From Clostridiales bacterium (GTDB taxonomy: Bacteria > Bacillota > Clostridia > Christensenellales > Aristaeellaceae), in the NCBI GenBank assembly GCA_015056315.1, contig SVGN01000002.1:62001-126000 (forward strand): a DNA stretch of 64,000 bases, given 5' to 3'. The position numbers and the translations under genes were made by a program. Below the pieces are notes generated by a model, which was given only the letters and a program-made list of their open reading frames with translations, was not told where the DNA came from and made no database searches. Positions 27,518 through 35,637 of the stretch are shown here, piece by piece (within the stretch, counting starts at the first letter, position 1; each line of letters starts with the position of its first letter).

Positions 27518-27863
27518 ACAATTCTCTCCATATCTGTATTGCTTCGCCCTTTTTCGGGTATGATACCATTTCGCCCCAAAGAGGGCTATTTCCTGCCGGA
27601 GCGCAGGGCGAAAAACAGCTGTCCGCAAACCGCTTTCGCAAAAAATTTGTACTTTTCGTTCTTTTTTTTTCCAAAACAAGCAGGAATGTGCCCGGGGATG
27701 TAGAATACTATAAGCACAGAGAAAAACAAAAGGCGAAACAGAACATTCCCCCCCAGCATTCCCCAACCCTCCAAAGCGGAGAAAGGAGCGTGATTCCGTT
27801 GGCGAAGCCTGTTTTGTGTCCCCTCCATATTCCAAAAACCCACATAAAGGAGTTGCCATCTGT
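27518..27863 (+). other. Intergenic leader before hpf
   Basis: This 346-bp gap holds the ribosome site and upstream region of the leftward GH2 gene, a T-rich tract near 27661-27670, the SigH-like promoter described separately, and a leader of about 150 nt before hpf. I see no open frame with a convincing start and no known riboswitch. Confidence 0.5.
27680..27706 (+). promoter_or_regulatory. SigH-like promoter upstream of hpf
   Basis: GCAGGAATG, an 11-bp spacer and GTAGAAT fit the Bacillus SigH consensus (RnAGGAwWW, N11-12, RnnGAAT) at all but one position. SigH-dependent transcription of the long hpf gene (yvyD) is known in Bacillus subtilis. The start site would be about 150 nt before the ATG. 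Confidence 0.5.
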
Positions 27864-28403
27864 ATGAAGACAACCATCACTGCAAAGAACATGAACGTAA
27901 GCAACGGCGTAAACGAGCGCATCATGAAAAAGACCGGTAAGATGGAGCGTTATTTTTCTCCCGATACCGAGATGATCGTACGCCTGACCAAAGAAAAGAA
28001 CAACCGCCGCAAGTGCGAGATCACCGTTCCCTTTGAGGGCGTCGTGCTCCGCGCCGAAGCCGCCACCGAAGATAACCTCTACGTAAGCATCGATCAGGCT
28101 CTGGCGAAGCTGGAGCGTCAGCTGCACAAGCACCGCACCAAGCTGGGCAAGCGCCTGCGCGAGGATGCCTTCAAGGCCACCGATATGGAATATTTCGAGG
28201 AGCCCGCTGCTGTGGAGCCCTCCCTGAAGGTGGTAAAGCACAAGACCTTCCCCGTACGCCCCATGAGCGTGGAAGATGCCATTATGCAGATGGAGCTGCT
28301 GGGCCACGACTTCTTCGCTTTCGTAAATGTGGATACCGACCGCACCAACATCCTGTATATGCGTAAGGATGGCGACTTGGGCCTGCTGGAGCCCGAGGCA
28401 TAA
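27864..28403 (+). CDS. hpf: Ribosome hibernation promoting factor, long form
   Basis: Long HPF pairs 70S ribosomes into inactive 100S dimers in stationary phase. The 179-residue chain has the beta-alpha-beta-beta-beta-alpha N-terminal domain (about 1-100) that occupies the decoding site. A short linker leads to the C-terminal dimerisation domain with VKHKTFPVRPMSVEDAI and HDFFAFVN, the hallmark of the long form. The ATG at 27864 is preceded by AAAGGAG at 11 nt. The gene is monocistronic with a terminator just downstream. A SigH-type promoter candidate upstream suggests control by growth phase. Confidence 0.96.
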   Translation: MKTTITAKNMNVSNGVNERIMKKTGKMERYFSPDTEMIVRLTKEKNNRRKCEITVPFEGVVLRAEAATEDNLYVSIDQALAKLERQLHKHRTKLGKRLREDAFKATDMEYFEEPAAVEPSLKVVKHKTFPVRPMSVEDAIMQMELLGHDFFAFVNVDTDRTNILYMRKDGDLGLLEPEA

Positions 28404-28420
28404 GCGGAGTTGAATACCGG

Positions 28421-28447
28421 GAGCCGCCGAAAGGCGGCTCTCTTTTT
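28421..28447 (+). terminator. Terminator after hpf
   Basis: GAGCCGCC and GGCGGCTC pair around a GAAA tetraloop, followed by TCTTTTT, 17 nt after the hpf stop codon. This is a textbook intrinsic terminator. Confidence 0.92.
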
Positions 28448-28527
28448 GCGCCGATACAGACAGCTTCGAACCGGCAGATGCTGACAACTTACCTTTCTTT
28501 CGGCAACAAAACGTCTCCCGCCAGTAA

Positions 28528-28611
28528 GTATGATGTAAAGCAAGGTTTTATCCTTCGCATTGCATCATACAAACAACGAAACTGCAAGGCTGTGAAGGCT
28601 TGCAGTTTCGT
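28528..28611. repeat. Two consecutive inverted repeats at the edge of an AT-rich islet
   Basis: An 8-bp inverted repeat (28528-28535 with 28563-28570) is followed at once by a 13-bp perfect one (28576-28588 with 28599-28611, 10-nt loop). No T-tract follows, so this is not an obvious terminator. They mark the point where the sequence turns AT-rich and may be the remains of an inserted element. Confidence 0.5.
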
Positions 28612-28694
28612 GCATTATTGTGATAATATACAAGCGACAATCTTGAATTTGCTTTTCTGATTGCATCACTCACCTTTGGAGATGATACGAGCCT

Positions 28695-29459
28695 ATGAAT
28701 CGAATAAAAAGCTTAAACGGCTATCAAAAAGGTATTCTATTATTTATGATTGCCATGTCATTGATATTTGCAATCATTTATCCCAATACCATTTCAAGGG
28801 TTGGCTATCAATATAACGATGCGATTCTTGTTCCAGCGGAAGAAAATGGGAATACCATATATTCAGGTAAAATTCGAGGAGAACACGCCAAATTTATTGT
28901 GTCCGATAATCATGTTGAGTTCCTTTATGGGGACAGAGCTTATGGTCCTTACACAGTAAAAGAAGATGCTACCGCCATTCCGGAAGACAATGAAAAAAGC
29001 GAAAGAATGTCTGGAATTGAGGTGTGTGAAGGCGATGATATTCTATTCCGCGGCGGTGTAATGGATCTTGGGGATTATTATTGGCTTTATAGCGAAGATG
29101 GAACTTTTGATAGTATGGTTGGAATCACTTATGTGACCAGCGACAGAATTGAGCGGGATGCAAACGGCAATCCGATTGATAAAATGAAACCTGCCGTTTC
29201 AACGATCTATGAACTGGTCAACAACCCCGAATTAACCCATAAAGGTGAAGCGCTTGCTTGGTTTGGTGCAGTATTTATCTGTTTTCTTAATGCACTGTCC
29301 ATTCTATTTGCTGACGAGCTTTTTCGTTGGAATCTAGCATTTCAGATTCGCAACGCAGAGCATGCAGAGCCATCCGATTTAGAAATCGCAGGAAGGTATA
29401 TTAGCTGGACTGTAATTGCAATTTTTGCATTGGTACTCTTTATTATGGGATTACAGTAA
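28695..29459 (+). CDS. Hypothetical membrane protein with a large extracytoplasmic domain
   Basis: I do not recognise a characterised family. The 254 residues have one hydrophobic helix near the N-terminus (about 12-30), a roughly 150-residue polar domain rich in beta-like segments, and two hydrophobic helices at the C-terminus. The topology suggests the middle part lies outside the cell. The gene is clearly more AT-rich than its neighbours, with many AAA, ATT and TTT codons, so it was probably acquired. The ribosome site (TTTGGAG) is 13 nt from the ATG, rather far. A 130-bp interspersed repeat follows directly. Confidence 0.7.
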   Translation: MNRIKSLNGYQKGILLFMIAMSLIFAIIYPNTISRVGYQYNDAILVPAEENGNTIYSGKIRGEHAKFIVSDNHVEFLYGDRAYGPYTVKEDATAIPEDNEKSERMSGIEVCEGDDILFRGGVMDLGDYYWLYSEDGTFDSMVGITYVTSDRIERDANGNPIDKMKPAVSTIYELVNNPELTHKGEALAWFGAVFICFLNALSILFADELFRWNLAFQIRNAEHAEPSDLEIAGRYISWTVIAIFALVLFIMGLQ

Positions 29460-29510
29460 AATACGTTCTGATATGTCGAGCGGGCAAAAAACTACTTCCT
29501 AATTATGTTA

Positions 29511-29640
29511 GGGCGGCAATTATTCGCACTGTACTAGTGCATTGCGTTTGTACACCCACATAAACAAAGGAGCATCCGAACGCCGGATGCTCCTTTGTTG
29601 ATTGCTGGATAAATTGTTCCTTTAGAATCCTCCCGCCACC
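29511..29640 (+). repeat. Interspersed two-hairpin repeat, copy A
   Basis: This is one of four related copies in the window. It holds a first imperfect hairpin ending in TGCATTGCG. A second, perfect 15-bp hairpin (29564-29578 with 29584-29598) has a GAGCATCCG-type arm. The 3' tail is TTGTTCCTTtAGAATCCTCCC. Similarity to copy B extends about 40 bp further upstream. It encodes no protein. It follows the AT-rich membrane-protein gene and could also act as its terminator. Confidence 0.8.
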
Positions 29641-29685
29641 GGGCAGCGCTTTCCGCTTCGGCATGATACATACGCTTCCACAGCA

Positions 29686-29713
29686 AAAGCCCCGTCCTTG
29701 CGGACGGGGCTTT
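29686..29713 (-). terminator. Terminator of the P-loop protein gene
   Basis: A 12-bp perfect stem (29686-29697 with 29702-29713) with a four-base loop continues into TTTTG on the minus strand, 18 nt after the stop codon of the leftward gene. Confidence 0.85.
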
Positions 29714-29731
29714 GTTTTGCTCTGTTGTTGA

Positions 29732-30142
29732 TCAGATCACGTACTTGGCAATGAACTCGGGCAGTTCGGCCGGATCCTCGCTGATGCAGAGGATGAAGTC
29801 CACGCTGTTCTTCTCGCTGATCTTTTCCAGACGCTGGAACACCCACTGGGTGGTGCTCAGGTCGGCATGGACGAGCTTCTTGAACGCGTCGATAAAAATC
29901 TGGCCAATGTCGAAGTTCTGGCTGGTGGCACCGCTGATGAAACCCATGAACATCTGGTCGCTTTCGATGTCGTATTCACCGGCATTGACAAAGCGCACGT
30001 CGCGGGTCAGGTCGAACATATAGCGATTATCGTCATCGATGAAAACGATGTCGTGCTTGGTATCCTTGGCAGCAGTGTTGGCCATTTCAATGATCCGCTT
30101 GGTCTTTCCGGAACCCTTTTTACCGGCAATTACCTGAATCAA
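29732..30142 (-). CDS. Small P-loop nucleotide-binding protein
   Basis: The 136-residue protein opens with MIQVIAGKKGSGKTKRI, an exact Walker A (GKKGSGKT), so it binds ATP or GTP. FIDDDNRY near residue 35 and VDFILCISED near 115 are candidate Walker B or switch strands. It is shorter than most kinases and lacks a lid region I can name. Homologues are sometimes labelled PilT-like; nothing here supports a pilus role. The start is TTG at 30142, with AAGGAGG 8 nt upstream. It is monocistronic with its own terminator. Function unknown. Confidence 0.75.
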   Translation of the reverse strand: MIQVIAGKKGSGKTKRIIEMANTAAKDTKHDIVFIDDDNRYMFDLTRDVRFVNAGEYDIESDQMFMGFISGATSQNFDIGQIFIDAFKKLVHADLSTTQWVFQRLEKISEKNSVDFILCISEDPAELPEFIAKYVI

Positions 30143-30289
30143 TGGGAACGCCTCCTTATAGTGTTTTTTGCGATCTACGCGGTGGTGCGCTTACGGTCTG
30201 CCACCACCTGCGTTACTCTTCGGTACGATTATACCACGAAACCACCCTCGATGGCAACGGCTTTGATGTTTTTTATGTGTCGCTGTGCA

Positions 30290-33200
30290 TCAAAACGGCT
30301 CAGTGTCTTGGTTTTGGCAGGCATCCAGCTGCTGGCGAAGCTCCTCCATATCCATCTTGGGCACCTCCCGGAAGGCAGCATCCGCCCGGGTGGGGTCGAA
30401 ATGGCACACAGAGCGGTAATCGCACATCTCACAGGCCGCCATGCCATCCCGCATGGGAGAGATGGCGGTGCCGCCATCCAACAGCTCCTGGGCCAGACGG
30501 GTGGCCTCCTGCCGGGCGTGCTCCATCAGGGCGGTCATCTGGGGCAGCGTGAGGGCGTGGGCATCCTTGCGCATCTCGCCGCTCTGCTGCACCAGCGGCG
30601 GTATGACGCAGGGGTTCTCGCCGCTGTCCATGGCGGCGATCACCTCCACATCGTACAGGGTGATGCCCTTGAGCCGGAACAGGCTGCGCAGCTGCTTCTC
30701 CACCGCCTCGGTCATGTCGCTCTCCGACTCCACCAGCGGGTCGGCCACGTAGAAATAGAAGGCTCCGGCAGGCTTGCCGCCGGGCACGGCAGCGGTACAC
30801 ACATCCAGGTAGAGCAGCAGCTGCAGCTGCAGCCCCCACCAGGTTCGGTTGGCCTCCAGCTGCTGCTGGGAGGATTTATAGTCGATCACCCGCAGGTAGA
30901 CGCTATCCTCCGTATCAAAACGGTCGATGCGGTCGATGCGGCCCCGGAGGGTGACCTGTCTGCCATCGGGCAGACAGAGCAGGATGGGCGGCAGACCGCC
31001 CTCGTAGCCAAAGGAGGCCTCGGTGCGCCATACGGAGAACTCGCCCGCCGCCAGCTGATCGGTGATCACCTGGGCGGCACGGCGTACCACATCCTCTGCC
31101 AGATGGAAGCGCCACAGGTTGCGCTCCCCATCACCCATGGGGCCCTTGAGGGCTTCCTCCCGGCCCGGTTCCATGGCCTCGTCTGCCAGCTGGCGCACCC
31201 GCTCGGGGGCAACAGCCGGGTAGGCGGGCTCCCGCCGTGCCAGCATGGCAAAGCGGTTGAGGGCATCGTGGTAGAAGTTGCCGGTCTCGATGGGGTCGAT
31301 GGTCCACTCCTTGAGCACGGTGGGGCGCAGGCCGTAGTGCAGAAAATGCTTGAAGGGGCAGCGGGCGTATTCCTCCAGGCGGCTGATGGACAGGGTCTCA
31401 TCGCCAAAGAGCCGCTGGGCCTGCGCCGGGGTGATGGGGCTGGCGCTGCCATCGTAGCGCACGGCCCGCAAAAGGCGCATGGCCGCCGGGGCGGTGTGCC
31501 GGTTTTCCAGCAGCTTTCTGAGCCACCGGCTGTGCTTATCACTGAGGCCGCTCTCCCCCATGCCATCCCGCTGGGCACGCAGGGCCAGGCTCAATTCGGC
31601 CAGCGCCTGAGTGGCGGAGATGGGCAGCTCCTCCGCCGGTACAGGCGAAGGGGTCACCTGGGCGATCAGCTGCTCGGTCAGGTTGCCCAGCAGCGGCAGC
31701 GGGCGCAGGGCGGCCCCCTCCGGGCTGGTCTTGGCGCAGCTGAGGAACAGGTACCGGGTGGGCAGGGTCATGGCCCGCTTCAGGTCGATCTTGGCAAAGC
31801 GGATGCGGTTATCATCCGTCAGGCCAAGGAAGCAGCCGGTCTCCTCCTGGGCCTTCTGCCGCTCCTCCGGGGTGAGCAGGCTCTGGGTCTCCCGCTGGAG
31901 CACCCCGTCGCTGAGGCCCATCAGGAAGAGGGCATCCACGTTTTCCGGCAGGGAGTGGCCCAGGGTGCCCACATGCAGCATGTGCTGGGCCGGGGGCAGC
32001 GTGGCCAGCGAAAGCGCGGAAAAGCCGCACTCCATGCGGGTGGCGATATGCTTGAGGGGGATGCGGCTGCGGTCGCTGAGGCGCACCATCTGGTCCATCA
32101 GCTTCAGCACCGCCTGCCAGACCTGGCTGTTCTGGCTCTGGCGCACGCTGAGCCCCGCTGCCAGCAGCTTTTCCTCCTCCTGCTTCAGGGTCTCGTAGGC
32201 GCGGATATCCTCCAGAAGGGTAAACACCGCCTCCATGGATTGGGCAGCGCTGCGGGCGGCCACCAGTGCGGCGCGTACCCGGAGCAGCGGCTCCATCAGC
32301 CTGAGGCGCAGGGCTTCGGCATCGGTCTGCTCGCTTTCGCTGCCACGGGCAAAGGGGCGCAGCCAGCGTTCCCGGTCGATACCGTAGGTAAAGGCGTAGT
32401 TCTCCAGGCGGCAGCACTCGTCGTAATCAAGGGGCGCATAGCCGCTCTTCAAAAGGCCCAGCACATCCCGGTTGCGGTAACCGTCCGAGATGGCGCGCAT
32501 GGCGCACAGCAGGAAGCGCACCAGCCCGTGGGAGAGGGCGGGCAGCTTCTGGTCGGCGTAGAAGGGGATGCCGCTGTCCCGGAGGGCGGTGCTGACGGCA
32601 AAGCCGTAGCCGTTGCTATCCGGGTAGAGCACGGCGATGCGCTCCACATCCATGCCCTCTGCCATCAGGCGCATCACCTGGCGGCTCATGAGGGTGGCTT
32701 CCTCGTGGGGGCTCAGGCCATCGAAGGCGTACACCTGCTGCTGGGGCTGGGTGAACACCTTGGGGATCAGTGTGAACAGCTCCCTGTCCAGATGCTCGAA
32801 CACCGGGGCGGTGCCCAATGGGCGCTGGGGCAGGCTGACCATGCGGGCGGTAAGGCCGCCTTCGGCCAAAAGATCCATGAACCGGCCCACGCCCTGCCGC
32901 ACCGGCAGGTACAGGTCGCCATCCGGAGCAGAGACCCCATCGCACAGCAAAGCCACGGTCAGGCTCTCGCACTGATGGGCGGCGGCGGCCAGAAAGCGCA
33001 TCATCTGGTCGGGCAGGGTATCGAAGCCGTACACATACAGATGCTTGTGCGCAAGGTAGGTGCTGCTGCCCAGCCGACCGGCCACATAGGCCAGCTGATC
33101 CTCACTGTCGCTGAAGCGGCCGCCCAGCACGCTTTCGTACTGGGCATAGATCAGCGACAGATCCAGCAGCTTCTCCCGGCTGATGCCGGAGGGCAGCTTG

Positions 33201-33625
33201 CCCGCATACTCCGCCAGCAGCTCGGGTGTCATGCCGCCGCGCTTCAGGTCGGTAATGAGAGCGGCGGTCTTTTCCACAAAGCCCCGACGGGAGGCAAGAG
33301 CACCGTAGTAGCCCAGCTTATCCTCCAGGCGCTCCAGCGCAAGGCTCACCGCCATGCGCCGCCCGGAGGCGGAAAGGGGCTCCCGGCTGTCCCGCCCGGA
33401 GGATTCCAGAATACGCTCGTACAAACGGGAGGGGCTGAGCACATCGATCAGGAACAGGCCCTCCAGCCGGAGGCGATCCATCAGATCCCGCTCGGCCTGC
33501 AGGGTAAGCTGCTCCGGCACCAGCAGGATCGCATCCTGCCCGGAGCGGCGCTTTTCATCCAGCTCGGCGGCAATGGGGCCAAAGAGCCGGTGGGGGCGGG
33601 CGGTGAGTATACGCACATCTGCCAT
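30290..33625 (-). CDS. addB: ATP-dependent nuclease subunit B (AddB-like, PD-(D/E)XK)
   Basis: AddAB resects double-strand ends for RecA-dependent repair and responds to Chi. The 1,111-residue protein has an inactive UvrD-like helicase core without a good Walker A (ILLVPEQLTLQAERDL in the first 60 residues, typical of AddB). The C-terminal RecB-type nuclease shows GRIDRID, then VIDYKSSQ. Four cysteines that can hold a 4Fe-4S cluster occur as ARCPFKHF and, near the C-terminus, CEMCDYRSVC. The ATG at 33625 has GGAGGG upstream. The usual partner gene addA is not next to it on either side. Confidence 0.88.
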   Translation of the reverse strand: MADVRILTARPHRLFGPIAAELDEKRRSGQDAILLVPEQLTLQAERDLMDRLRLEGLFLIDVLSPSRLYERILESSGRDSREPLSASGRRMAVSLALERLEDKLGYYGALASRRGFVEKTAALITDLKRGGMTPELLAEYAGKLPSGISREKLLDLSLIYAQYESVLGGRFSDSEDQLAYVAGRLGSSTYLAHKHLYVYGFDTLPDQMMRFLAAAAHQCESLTVALLCDGVSAPDGDLYLPVRQGVGRFMDLLAEGGLTARMVSLPQRPLGTAPVFEHLDRELFTLIPKVFTQPQQQVYAFDGLSPHEEATLMSRQVMRLMAEGMDVERIAVLYPDSNGYGFAVSTALRDSGIPFYADQKLPALSHGLVRFLLCAMRAISDGYRNRDVLGLLKSGYAPLDYDECCRLENYAFTYGIDRERWLRPFARGSESEQTDAEALRLRLMEPLLRVRAALVAARSAAQSMEAVFTLLEDIRAYETLKQEEEKLLAAGLSVRQSQNSQVWQAVLKLMDQMVRLSDRSRIPLKHIATRMECGFSALSLATLPPAQHMLHVGTLGHSLPENVDALFLMGLSDGVLQRETQSLLTPEERQKAQEETGCFLGLTDDNRIRFAKIDLKRAMTLPTRYLFLSCAKTSPEGAALRPLPLLGNLTEQLIAQVTPSPVPAEELPISATQALAELSLALRAQRDGMGESGLSDKHSRWLRKLLENRHTAPAAMRLLRAVRYDGSASPITPAQAQRLFGDETLSISRLEEYARCPFKHFLHYGLRPTVLKEWTIDPIETGNFYHDALNRFAMLARREPAYPAVAPERVRQLADEAMEPGREEALKGPMGDGERNLWRFHLAEDVVRRAAQVITDQLAAGEFSVWRTEASFGYEGGLPPILLCLPDGRQVTLRGRIDRIDRFDTEDSVYLRVIDYKSSQQQLEANRTWWGLQLQLLLYLDVCTAAVPGGKPAGAFYFYVADPLVESESDMTEAVEKQLRSLFRLKGITLYDVEVIAAMDSGENPCVIPPLVQQSGEMRKDAHALTLPQMTALMEHARQEATRLAQELLDGGTAISPMRDGMAACEMCDYRSVCHFDPTRADAAFREVPKMDMEELRQQLDACQNQDTEPF

Positions 33626-33711
33626 GGAGAGGTTCCCTCCTTAACACTTGGAAAAACCAACGAACCGTGCTATCATAACACAAACACTATTTCTCGGGGA
33701 GGCTGACGGGA

Positions 33712-35058
33712 ATGACGGATACCATCGTGGGCATTGCCACTGCACAGGGCGCAGGCGGCGTAGCCATCGTGCGCATCAGCGGCGGAGAGGCTGCCGGGCT
33801 GCTATCGCAGGTGTTCCGCTCGGGCAGATACCGGCCACCCTACGAAAGCCACCGTATGATGTACGGGCACATCATGGACGGCGATACCCAGGTGGATGAG
33901 TGCATGGCGGTCTATATGGCCGCGCCCCGCACCTACACCCGGGAGGATGTGTGCGAGATCCACACCCACGGCGGCAGCACCGCCGCAGCCCTGACCATGA
34001 AGCTGCTGATCCGTCTGGGGGCACGGCCTGCGGAGGCAGGCGAGTTTACCCGCCGTGCCTTTATGAACGGGCGCATAGATCTTTCCCAGGCCGAAGCGGT
34101 GATGGGGGTCATCTCCGCCCAATCCCGGGCGGCGCTGCTGGCGGAGCAGCAGCAGCTCTCCGGCGGGCAGAGCCGTTTCATCAAACAGGCACAGGAACAG
34201 CTTACCACGTTGCTGGCCGGATTGGAAGCCCACATCGACTATCCGGACGAAATTGATGAGGAAGAAGCTGTCTCCGGCCTGAACGAAGGCCTGGATGCGC
34301 TGATCCGAAGCCTTGCCGGTGCCATAGACGAGCGCTGCGCCCGCATCGTGCGGGAAGGGCTGCGGGTGGCGCTGTGCGGGCGGCCCAACGCAGGCAAGAG
34401 CACCCTGTTCAATGCCCTGCTGGGCGAGGAAAAAGCCATCGTTACCGCCATACCCGGCACCACCCGGGATGTACTGGACGGCAGCTTTACCTTAGACGGC
34501 TGTCTGGTACTGCTCAGCGATACCGCAGGCCTCCGGGAGAGCGAGGATGTGGTGGAGCAGATCGGCGTGGAGCGGGCCCGCAAGGCCATGCAGGAGGCGG
34601 ATGTGGCCCTTCTGGTGGTGGATGCCTCCCAGCCCCTGACCGATGAGGACAAAGCCCTGCTCACCAGCCCCTTCTCCTGCCCCTGCGCCACCCTGCTGAA
34701 CAAGCAGGATGCGGCTGTGGTCGGCCCGAAGGAGGCCGGAGCGCTGGGCGCGCCCTCCCCCATCCTGTGCCTGAGCGCCAAAAGCGGCGAAGGACTGGAT
34801 GCGGTAAAAGACTATCTGCGCAGCCACCTGCGCACCCCGCAGCAGCTGCTTTTGACCCATGAGCGCCACATGAGCGTGGCACGGCAGGCGCTGGAGCGGC
34901 TGGAGGCAGCCCGGTGTTCCCTTGCCATCGGTGCCCCTGCCGATCTGGCAGCGGTGGATCTGCACGAGGCGCTGTACCTGCTGGGGCGCATTACCGGCGA
35001 AAGCGTGGATGAGCAGCTTCTGGACGATATCTTCTCCCGCTTCTGCGTGGGCAAGTAA
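33712..35058 (+). CDS. mnmE: tRNA modification GTPase MnmE
   Basis: With MnmG, MnmE adds carboxymethylaminomethyl (or aminomethyl) groups to wobble U34 of several tRNAs, using a folate one-carbon unit. The 448-residue chain has the N-terminal folate-binding domain (MTDTIVGIATAQGAGGVAIV), a helical domain with the embedded G domain (GRPNAGKST, PGTTRD, SDTAG, NKQD), and the C-terminal redox-type FCVGK. GGGGAGG precedes the ATG. In many Firmicutes mnmE is followed by mnmG and rsmG; here it stands alone, transcribed divergently from addB. Confidence 0.96.
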   Translation: MTDTIVGIATAQGAGGVAIVRISGGEAAGLLSQVFRSGRYRPPYESHRMMYGHIMDGDTQVDECMAVYMAAPRTYTREDVCEIHTHGGSTAAALTMKLLIRLGARPAEAGEFTRRAFMNGRIDLSQAEAVMGVISAQSRAALLAEQQQLSGGQSRFIKQAQEQLTTLLAGLEAHIDYPDEIDEEEAVSGLNEGLDALIRSLAGAIDERCARIVREGLRVALCGRPNAGKSTLFNALLGEEKAIVTAIPGTTRDVLDGSFTLDGCLVLLSDTAGLRESEDVVEQIGVERARKAMQEADVALLVVDASQPLTDEDKALLTSPFSCPCATLLNKQDAAVVGPKEAGALGAPSPILCLSAKSGEGLDAVKDYLRSHLRTPQQLLLTHERHMSVARQALERLEAARCSLAIGAPADLAAVDLHEALYLLGRITGESVDEQLLDDIFSRFCVGK

Positions 35059-35067
35059 CAGCATAGC

Positions 35068-35114
35068 GAAACGAGCCGGGAGGCCGCTGCATTGGCGGCG
35101 CTCCCGGCTCGTTT
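35068..35114. terminator. GC-rich hairpin, first of two identical 47-nt copies
   Basis: This hairpin (ACGAGCCGGGAG pairing with CTCCCGGCTCGT) lies 9 nt after the mnmE stop codon. An identical 47-nt copy occurs at 35276-35322. It probably terminates mnmE. Confidence 0.75.
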
Positions 35115-35275
35115 CAGGTTGTCAAAAAAGGGGAAGGTGCAGGAAACTCAGTTTCCTGCCGGGTGTGGGCAGAGCCCACAAACCTTGCGCCGCAGCGCTT
35201 TCTTGTGAGCACAGCGAGCACCGAAGGTGCAAGATGTGCGGCTCGTGTTGGTATGTATGGGTTTTTCAACAGTCT
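35115..35275. mobile_element. Palindrome-rich 161-bp element between two identical hairpins (MITE-like)
   Basis: The outer ends form imperfect inverted repeats: GTTTCAGGTTGTCAAAAAAG on the left, and on the right, read from the other strand, GTTTCAGACTGTTGAAAAAC. Inside are short perfect hairpins (GCAGGAAAC/GTTTCCTGC and TGTGGGC/GCCCACA). There is no credible gene. The duplicated 47-nt hairpin on both sides is too long for a normal target duplication, so duplication by recombination is an alternative. Confidence 0.5.
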
Positions 35276-35322
35276 GAAACGAGCCGGGAGGCCGCTGCAT
35301 TGGCGGCGCTCCCGGCTCGTTT
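35276..35322. terminator. GC-rich hairpin, second identical copy
   Basis: This is identical to 35068-35114 and is followed on the plus strand by a TTTTT tract. It lies 20 nt past the stop codon of the leftward barstar gene and may serve both directions. Confidence 0.7.
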
Positions 35323-35341
35323 TTCGTTATGGTGTGGCGGC

Positions 35342-35623
35342 TCAGGCCTCGGCCTGGGCGAACTGTACCTTCAGGTGGTAATTCTCGCGGGCGGCATCCT
35401 CAAAAACGATGCACAGGCGGGGCAGATAATCCACCATACCGCCCTTGGGCTCCCGGGGCAGCACCACAGTGATGCTCAGCTCGCTGGTCTCGCTGGTCAG
35501 CTCGTCGTAGAGGGCATCCAGATTGGCACCGTAGTAGAAGGGGAAGCCAAGGGTCTCCTTCAGGTAGCGGTGCAGGGAGATCTTTTCCTCAAAAGTGGTC
35601 AGATCCAGCATAACTTCACGCAT
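35342..35623 (-). CDS. Barstar family ribonuclease inhibitor
   Basis: Barstar proteins plug the active site of barnase-type RNases and protect the producer. The 93-residue chain has the family core YYGANLDALYDEL; the two acidic residues that contact barnase in the classic complex (D35 and D39) correspond to D36 and D40 here. AAGGAGG lies before the ATG. The gene starts 14 nt after the stop of the tandem-barnase gene on the same strand, so toxin and inhibitor are one unit. It has no signal peptide and should stay in the cytoplasm. Confidence 0.92.
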   Translation of the reverse strand: MREVMLDLTTFEEKISLHRYLKETLGFPFYYGANLDALYDELTSETSELSITVVLPREPKGGMVDYLPRLCIVFEDAARENYHLKVQFAQAEA

Positions 35624-35637
35624 GGGGAATATCCTCC

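Noticed and set aside
24941..27703. A 920-codon rightward open frame opposite the GH2 gene
   Set aside because: It is a shadow of the beta-mannosidase, whose catalytic motifs are intact on the minus strand.
29867..33706. A 1,279-codon rightward open frame opposite addB
   Set aside because: It is a GC-driven antisense shadow: His/Gln/Gly/Leu-rich, no motifs, no ribosome site, and addB motifs are clear on the other strand.
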